Origin: Desulfobacteraceae bacterium UBA2771
GTDB lineage: Bacteria > Desulfobacterota > Desulfobacteria > Desulfobacterales > Desulfosarcinaceae
Reading direction: 5' to 3'
DNA: 12,486 nucleotides
Assembly: GCA_002352605.1 (NCBI GenBank)
Contig: DEIP01000193.1
Coordinates: forward strand, 1 to 12,486
Made by a program: the position numbers and the translations under genes. This document shows positions 7,482 through 12,486 of this stretch, piece after piece. The stretch's first letter is position 1. The number at the start of each line of letters is the position of its first letter. The notes beneath the pieces were generated by a model. It saw only the letters and a list, made by a program, of their open reading frames with translations, was not told where the DNA came from and did not search any database.

Positions 7482-9812
7482 TCATATTTTTTCACCGACC
7501 CTCTCCTGAGCACCCTGATCCGGCACATGGATGGGCCGAGGAGTGAGTCCGGCCAGATAATTGGACCACATGGTTCGGTATGCATATTCAAGATTTTTTG
7601 AAAATCGTCGGGTATCAAACAATGGCTCGATTCTTAAATTCCGGAACAGTCTTTTCTTCAATCCTACCAGTCGATCAGGATTTTTTGCCAAGTCGGTGGC
7701 AATCTCCATGTATTCCATCTGGTCCCCAGCGATGAGCATTTCCATGTTTACCGCTTTCAACAGACTGGCTGAAACCCGGGACATGAAATGCCCGCCCTTT
7801 ACCGTGAGCACCGGAACCCCGGCCCATAGCATATCCCCCGTGGTCGTGTGGCCATTGTAGGTCAATGTGTCCAAGGCCAGATCCGCCAGTCGAAGGCGTG
7901 ACAAATGCGCTTTAATGGGAAGCTTTCCCGCAAAGATGATTCGCGAGGCATCCACACCGCGGATGACCGCCTCGTCTCGCATTTTTTTCTCATACAAGAT
8001 TTCTCCCTTCAGCAGCCACAACACGCTTTTAGGAACGGCCCTGAGTATGGTCATCCACGCATCGAACACCTTGGCTTCGATTTTATAGGGCATATTGAAA
8101 GAGCAGAACACGAAGGCATCCTCGGGAAGCTGAAAATCGGCGCGTGCCCATTTTCTCTGGGATATTTTTTTTGAATTGTCGTTCACCAGATAGCAATGGG
8201 GCATATACACCGGTTTTTCCGAATAACAGCCGGTATCGTGTGGATCGATAATGGTCTGGTCGGCGATGATATAGTCTAAAAAATCCGAGCCGCTGGTACC
8301 GGTGAACCCCAGATAGGAAACCTGGATAGGGGCCGGCCGAAGGGCGAAGATCTCCAGGCGGTTGTTTCTCGTAAACCCCTTCAGGTCCACCAGGATATTG
8401 ACGCCGTCCCGGTGGATCCGGTCGGCTGCCTCCTGGTACCCCATGGAAGAGATATCCACAAACACGTCGCTGGCCGCCAGGATCTGTTTTCTGTACCGGC
8501 TGTTGTCATCCGGACCATATATGTAGCTGTGAATACGAAAATGCTTCCTGTCATGGGCCAGAAACAATCCCCGCATAAGATGACCCGTTGCCGCATTTCG
8601 GAACCGATTGGTGAGATAGCCGATGATAACCGGTGCGCCGGGTGGCGGATGCTCATATTGTCGAAATCGAAAAACGGAATCGGAAAACCGGCGTGACAGG
8701 TCCCTGCTCCATGCCCGTGCGATGGCATAATTTTCAACTGGATCCTGTTTTCGGACAACACTGAGAAATGGCTGTTCGGCCGGTTTCTCGTTGGATTGAA
8801 GGGCGGTTTCGGTCATCTGATCGATGACGGGGTCCAACGCCTTTATCCGCTGCCAATCACACACGCTCTGGGCCTGATGGTAGAGTGCACAAACGGCCTT
8901 GTCCCAGTTTGGTCGAAGGGACAGGGCTTTCTCAAACATTAAAATGGCCGCCTGGGAGTTTTTCAGGTTCTGGTGAGCGATTCCGCAATGGTAGTAGGCG
9001 GAAAAGAGACCCGGATCGAGTTCGATCGCTTTTCGGTAGTGCCCGATCGCCTCGTCATATCTGACCATGGATTGCAAGGTGTTGCCCAGGTTGTGGTGAG
9101 CGTGGGGATAGTTTCCGTTAAGGGACAAGGCCGTGTGAAAACACGCTACCGCCTGGTCGTATTGTCCGGTTTCGTGGAACAGGGTTCCCAGATTATTGTG
9201 AACATCATATGAATTAGCATTCATCTCCAGTGCTTGGTGATAGCATCGTTTTGCCCGGTCGTAACGGCCTTTTGCCTTGTGGATGGTGCCCAGATGGTTG
9301 AGCACGTGGGGCATTTTGGGATTTATCTTCAACACCGAATAAAAGCCCGCCATGGCGTCATCCAATTGACCTGACTGCTTATGGGCGATTGCCAGCTTGA
9401 ACCGGGCGTCGATAAATTGAGGATGGAGACGGGTCAGTGCCGAAAGTTTCCCGATGGCCGATTCGACCCGGCCCCTGTCCATATCGACGGCCGCCAGGAA
9501 AAATAGCGCGTCCCGATGGGTCGGGTCCGAAAAAACGATTTGCCGGTAGCAGGTCTCGGCATCTTCGTATCTTTTGATTTTACGATAGGCATGGCCCAGA
9601 TTCAACAAAACGGGTACGCAACCGGGATTCCCCCTGAGAATCATTTGGTACTGCTCGATGGCCAGGGCCACTTGGCCGCGAAGCTGGAGCAGGTTACACA
9701 GTTGAAACCGTGCATCCATGCAACCAGGATCATGGAACAGGGCCAGTCGAAAAGTCGTCTCTGCCTTTGAAAGATCGCCTTGCCGGAGCCATTTGATTCC
9801 GGATTCGATCAT
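7482..9812 (-). CDS. TPR O-GlcNAc-transferase-like glycosyltransferase (GT41), about 776 aa
   Basis: Nine TPRs fill about residues 2-310, followed by the conserved linker and a GT41 domain (about 390-760). This paralogue has the opposite pattern to the other two. The OGT H920 position is kept (H655 in YNGHTTTGD, with D660 matching D925), as is K577 (in PYKIE, matching K842). The OGT H498 position is Ala (A407 in RNAATGHLM, where OGT has NHPTSHLM). The GYPGT motif reads GFTGT. I chose ATG 9812 because it lies one base after the stop of the upstream gene, has AAGG five bases before it, and starts just at the first TPR. ATG 9860, with GAGG nine bases upstream, is a real alternative and adds 16 residues. 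Fold assignment is secure; activity is uncertain because of A407. Confidence 0.9.
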   Translation of the reverse strand: MIESGIKWLRQGDLSKAETTFRLALFHDPGCMDARFQLCNLLQLRGQVALAIEQYQMILRGNPGCVPVLLNLGHAYRKIKRYEDAETCYRQIVFSDPTHRDALFFLAAVDMDRGRVESAIGKLSALTRLHPQFIDARFKLAIAHKQSGQLDDAMAGFYSVLKINPKMPHVLNHLGTIHKAKGRYDRAKRCYHQALEMNANSYDVHNNLGTLFHETGQYDQAVACFHTALSLNGNYPHAHHNLGNTLQSMVRYDEAIGHYRKAIELDPGLFSAYYHCGIAHQNLKNSQAAILMFEKALSLRPNWDKAVCALYHQAQSVCDWQRIKALDPVIDQMTETALQSNEKPAEQPFLSVVRKQDPVENYAIARAWSRDLSRRFSDSVFRFRQYEHPPPGAPVIIGYLTNRFRNAATGHLMRGLFLAHDRKHFRIHSYIYGPDDNSRYRKQILAASDVFVDISSMGYQEAADRIHRDGVNILVDLKGFTRNNRLEIFALRPAPIQVSYLGFTGTSGSDFLDYIIADQTIIDPHDTGCYSEKPVYMPHCYLVNDNSKKISQRKWARADFQLPEDAFVFCSFNMPYKIEAKVFDAWMTILRAVPKSVLWLLKGEILYEKKMRDEAVIRGVDASRIIFAGKLPIKAHLSRLRLADLALDTLTYNGHTTTGDMLWAGVPVLTVKGGHFMSRVSASLLKAVNMEMLIAGDQMEYMEIATDLAKNPDRLVGLKKRLFRNLRIEPLFDTRRFSKNLEYAYRTMWSNYLAGLTPRPIHVPDQGAQERVGEKI

Positions 9813-9813
9813 T

Positions 9814-11568
9814 TCACCCTTTCCGGTCGGCTCCGGCTGTCCACGGCGTAATGCGTTCATATGCAAAGGCCTCGATTACAGGTTGAACCACCGGAAAAAT
9901 CGGTGATAATGGTTTGGCATAGTGGCGCCAACGTAACACCGAACTGTTATAGATCGGCTGGACCACCTGGGCGTAACTGGGGGTGTTGATGTTTCTTTTT
10001 TTTGCTTTTTTATGATAATGCAACATCTCCGCTTCCCACGGCAGCTTTAAATAACTCAACATCTTACGTGATTCGCCGGCAATATCGTCGACAATATTCT
10101 CGTATCGCACCTCGTGAATCCCAAAGGCCAGGCGGTCTCGAAGATTCAGATAAAAGCCCATGATTTTAGCATAAAACCGTGCGGCCGTGTTCAGCTGTAA
10201 AAAGTTGTACATCCTTGCATTCAACCTGAATCGCTGCATGTAATTGCTCAGGATCGAATCCAGCGGATGACGAAGGGCAACGATAATCTTGGCTTCGGGG
10301 AAAAAATGCTGGATGAAGCCGAGGTTGAGGATATTCAAGGGTAATTTGTCCACCACCAGTTTTCGGCCATGGCAACCGATGGTCTGGTAGTTGACCTCGT
10401 TGAAATAGCGGGTCCGAAAACGCCGGATAAAGGCCGGATCGGTCTCGTGCCGCCACCGGCGTAGATCCGTACCATCGAACGCCGACCTGACCAATGCATC
10501 CAACACCGGTTTTTCATCTATGGTGGCAATCTTGGAGTGGGAATTTAATATCTGCTCGATCAGTGTCGTTCCTGACCTGGGGAACCCCACAAGAAAAGCG
10601 ATAAGCGCCGGATGATCCGAAGGGGGAGCCCCCGGCCGGACGGTGAACCGCCAGTCGCGAAAACCATCGATGATCCTGTCGACCAGGACAAGATCCTCAC
10701 GGTGCTTTTCCTTTAATCGCCTTCCCTGAACCGAATTCAGTTCGTGCCGGTTACCGGCTTTGAACGCGCCAAAGGCCTCATCGTAGCAGCCCAACTTATC
10801 GGCAATAAATCCTTTAAGGGTGTAGGCTTTGGCCGCATATTCCTCGGGTATCGGACGGCTTAAAATGGCGTCCAAGATAATTTGAGATTTTTTTAGGTTC
10901 TTGCTCCGGTAGTTAAGCTGGGCACAGTTCAAATTCGCAAAAAACGAATCCGGATCGAGTCTCAGCGCGACGCCCACATAATGCGCAGCCTCATCAATCC
11001 GGTTCAAACCTTCTAGTGTCGCGGCCATGTTATTGTACGCATCGATGGCCTCCGGCCTGATGCGAATGGCATCCAAAAAATGATCGATGGCTTCTTTATC
11101 ACGGCTCATTGCCTTATAAGAAAGGCCAAGATTATTGTGGGCCTGGAAAAGCATGGGGTCCCATTTCAGTGCCGCACGGTAGTGTTTAACGGCCTGATGC
11201 CATTTTTTCAACGCCTGGCAGGCCACGCCGGCATTGTAATGGGCTTGGGCATAGTCGGGTTTAAGGAACAGGGCTTGTTGATAACAGGCCAATGCTCTCG
11301 GAAGTTGAGAATCTGCGCTGTAGGCATTACCCAGGCTGCTGAAAAACATGGCCTGGGCAGGATCCTGGTCAATGGCACGCCTTATCCGGGCAATTGCCGC
11401 TCGAATATCTCCCGCCCCTAAATCGATCAGCCCCAACAGGTGCAGAGAGTCCGGCTGGTTGGGATCCATCTCCAGGATCTGCAAATGTATTTGTCGCGCC
11501 GATTCTACGTTTCCAACCTGTTGGAAGCGCACAGCTTGATCCAATTTTCCAGGAAGATCCATGGCCAT
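9814..11568 (-). CDS. TPR-sulfotransferase fusion protein (Sulfotransfer_3 type)
   Basis: This protein of about 584 aa has eight TPRs (about residues 4-275) and a C-terminal PAPS-dependent sulfotransferase domain (about 315-570). The 5'-phosphosulfate loop is GFPRSGTTLIEQIL (328-341). The 3'-phosphate-binding segment is ALRHPLDSILSN (R433 and S441 being the expected contacts), and KLPLN between them is also typical. Family enzymes transfer sulfate from PAPS to a hydroxyl on sugar, lipid or protein tyrosine; the acceptor cannot be read from sequence. TPRs like those of the neighbouring OGTs suggest a protein or glycoprotein substrate. It has no signal peptide, so it is probably cytoplasmic. 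ATG 11568 has AGG nine bases upstream; ATG 11562 and GTG 11595 are alternatives. First gene of the leftward operon; its stop lies one base before the next start. Confidence 0.88.
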   Translation of the reverse strand: MAMDLPGKLDQAVRFQQVGNVESARQIHLQILEMDPNQPDSLHLLGLIDLGAGDIRAAIARIRRAIDQDPAQAMFFSSLGNAYSADSQLPRALACYQQALFLKPDYAQAHYNAGVACQALKKWHQAVKHYRAALKWDPMLFQAHNNLGLSYKAMSRDKEAIDHFLDAIRIRPEAIDAYNNMAATLEGLNRIDEAAHYVGVALRLDPDSFFANLNCAQLNYRSKNLKKSQIILDAILSRPIPEEYAAKAYTLKGFIADKLGCYDEAFGAFKAGNRHELNSVQGRRLKEKHREDLVLVDRIIDGFRDWRFTVRPGAPPSDHPALIAFLVGFPRSGTTLIEQILNSHSKIATIDEKPVLDALVRSAFDGTDLRRWRHETDPAFIRRFRTRYFNEVNYQTIGCHGRKLVVDKLPLNILNLGFIQHFFPEAKIIVALRHPLDSILSNYMQRFRLNARMYNFLQLNTAARFYAKIMGFYLNLRDRLAFGIHEVRYENIVDDIAGESRKMLSYLKLPWEAEMLHYHKKAKKRNINTPSYAQVVQPIYNSSVLRWRHYAKPLSPIFPVVQPVIEAFAYERITPWTAGADRKG

Positions 11569-11605
11569 CTGTTGAGACCTATTAAAAGAGTGCACAAAGA
11601 TTGAT

Positions 11606-11673
11606 GGGCGGCCTCAACCGCCCTATCCGTTTCAATCACGCCGGCGCATTGCAGGCAACACTGCTTTCGCCGG
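11606..11673 (-). promoter_or_regulatory. Hairpin-rich putative leader of the TPR/glycosylation operon
   Basis: Two GC-rich hairpins lie just upstream of the operon start. GGGCGG (11606-11611) pairs with CCGCCC (11618-11623) around six bases. CCGGCG (11641-11646) pairs with CGCCGG (11668-11673), with GCAG (11651-11654)/CTGC (11661-11664) nested inside. On the minus strand they would fall in the 5' untranslated leader. A weak sigma-70-like pair lies further up: TTGCAC (11709-11704), a 16-base spacer, then GATACT (11687-11682). That would make the transcript begin near 11675, just before the hairpins. The structures are visible; the promoter and any regulatory role are tentative. Confidence 0.3.
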
Positions 11674-11709
11674 TATGGGTGAGTATCCAATCCATATCCA
11701 TCCGTGCAA

Positions 11710-12060
11710 TTTTGCAATTTTAATACCATTGTCTTTATGTCTACTCGACGGGTCGCTACTATTGGTAAATCACCACAACGACCTGCCCGACCGCTCGCAG
11801 GCATATTGACGCTTCGCACTCGTTTTCCAAGCCGGCAGCACGCCAAACGGTGCCTCAACCCACCATTCCCATCAGCCCCCCCCGACCCGGTGCCGTTGCG
11901 GTATCCTATGATTGCCACCAATGCTTTACCCGCCGGGACACCACCGCCGGCCGACGGGTTACCGATAGGTTCATCCTTTTGACGGCCGTGTCGGTTACTT
12001 TGACGCCCTTGGCCTTGGACGCCTTGGATCGGATCTTCCCCGTATTTAAACACTCAAAAC
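11710..12060. other. Gene-free intergenic region
   Basis: No convincing gene is visible here. Open frames on both strands have low-complexity, Arg/Gly/Pro-rich translations without ribosome sites or recognisable domains. A run of eight C occurs at 11876-11883. The base composition stays near that of the gene cluster until about 12050 and then becomes sharply AT-rich. It may be decayed coding DNA, but I cannot name a source. Confidence 0.5.
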
Positions 12061-12096
12061 AGGCATAACAACTTGAAATATAATAAAGTAATAAAA

Positions 12097-12117
12097 CTAC
12101 GTCTTGATAAGACGTAG
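12097..12117 (-). terminator. Perfect 9-bp inverted repeat, terminator-like for leftward transcripts
   Basis: CTACGTCTT (12097-12105) and AAGACGTAG (12109-12117) form a perfect nine-base stem with a three-base loop. Read on the minus strand, the stem is followed directly by TTTTATTACTTTATT, as in an intrinsic terminator that would stop transcription arriving from the right. It also sits at the start of the AT-rich, transposon-derived stretch, so it may instead be an element end or a target-site palindrome. Confidence 0.4.
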
Positions 12118-12181
12118 CCACTACCTTTATGAATTTTGAACTGGCCTATGTTGTTAATTGGTGTACATAGTGTAGCCACTA
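12114..12181. repeat. Short direct and inverted repeats flanking the transposase remnant
   Basis: The ten-mer GTAGCCACTA occurs at 12114-12123 and again at 12172-12181. The second copy lies in a further palindrome, ACATAGTG (12165-12172) with CACTATGT (12177-12184), which overlaps the transposase start codon. ACATAGTG recurs at 12473-12480, so an eight-base inverted pair (12177-12184 and 12473-12480) encloses the transposase fragment. These could be relics of insertion-element ends. They are too short to define an element boundary. Confidence 0.4.
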
Positions 12182-12426
12182 TGTATGTGGACACTGCAAA
12201 AACTAAAAGAGGAAATAAAACTTACACCCGGAACTTGTTGCGCACGTCCTACCGTGAAAATGGCAAAGTAAAACACAAAACAGTCCTCAACCTCTCGATT
12301 TGTTCTCAAGAAGAAATTACCGCCATCAAGCTTGCCCTCAAATACAAGGGCAACCTTATGGCACTATCTTCTCTTAAAAATGTTAAAACAATTTGGCATC
12401 CTTCATTTGAATTCAAAAGTAGTTAA
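12181..12426 (+). pseudogene. IS1634-like transposase, N-terminal remnant
   Basis: The frame from ATG 12181 encodes 81 aa. Residues 1 to about 62 resemble the N-terminus of IS1634-family (IS4-like DDE) transposases: MYVDTAKTKRGNKTYTRNLL, then SYRENGKVKHKTVLNLS and EEITAIKLALKYKGNL. Full-length members run to roughly 450-600 aa, so the catalytic DDE domain is missing. After about residue 66 the sequence no longer resembles the family and stops at 12424-12426. There is no ribosome site before the ATG, and the DNA is much more AT-rich than the neighbouring operon. The best reading is a truncated, inactive insertion-sequence relic, though the window ends only 60 bases later. Confidence 0.6.
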
Positions 12427-12486
12427 CACTTTTTTTAGCAATACTGATTTTTGGCAAAGCTCAAGTATTAAAACATAGTGCTCATG

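Noticed and set aside
11505..12053. Long minus-strand open frame (182 codons) upstream of the sulfotransferase
   Set aside because: It overlaps the start of the sulfotransferase gene. Its translation is Gly/Arg-rich low-complexity sequence without a recognisable domain, and it has no ribosome site.
1..12486. CRISPR arrays, tRNA or rRNA genes, phage genes, defence systems
   Set aside because: No regularly spaced repeats, cloverleaf, rRNA segments, or phage or defence gene families were seen. The only periodic signal is the 34-residue (102-base) TPR periodicity in the coding regions.

Overview
The window reads as chromosomal DNA of a flagellated Gram-negative bacterium. The best guess is a sulfate-reducing Desulfobacterota (Desulfobacteraceae/Desulfosarcina-like) or a close relative. 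This rests on a flagellin/FlbT/FlaF module of the type best known from Alphaproteobacteria, placed beside large TPR-glycosyltransferase and TPR-sulfotransferase genes of a style I associate with Desulfobacterota. No marker gene is present, so the assignment is an inference.

Left part (1-1833, + strand): a good sigma-28 promoter (11-37) and a hairpin-rich leader precede a short flagellin gene (161-964). A strong hairpin (997-1019) follows it, then flbT (1077-1466) and flaF (1456-1833), which overlap by 11 bases. FlbT and FlaF are the post-transcriptional regulators of flagellin synthesis in Caulobacter and relatives.

Middle (1849-11568, - strand, read right to left): five genes, all built on tetratricopeptide repeats (TPR). 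In transcription order they are a TPR-sulfotransferase, a TPR-OGT (SPINDLY/O-GlcNAc-transferase-like, GT41) of about 776 aa, a TPR-only protein of 329 aa with an internal duplication, a shorter TPR-OGT of 660 aa, and a TPR-OGT of 810 aa. Genes 1-2 are separated by one base and genes 4-5 overlap as ATGA. Gaps of 97 and 135 bases flank the TPR-only gene. The operon converges on flaF with only 15 bases between stop codons. The reasonable reading is a protein O-glycosylation/sulfation cluster whose likely client is the adjacent flagellin; the client is inferred, not shown. The three GT41 domains differ at key histidines in a complementary way, which is the most interesting molecular detail.

Right end (about 11569-12486): a gene-free stretch of about 500 bases with GC-rich hairpins that may be the operon leader. 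An abrupt change to AT-rich DNA follows, with short inverted repeats and the N-terminal remnant of an IS1634-like transposase. This marks the edge of an accessory or decayed region.
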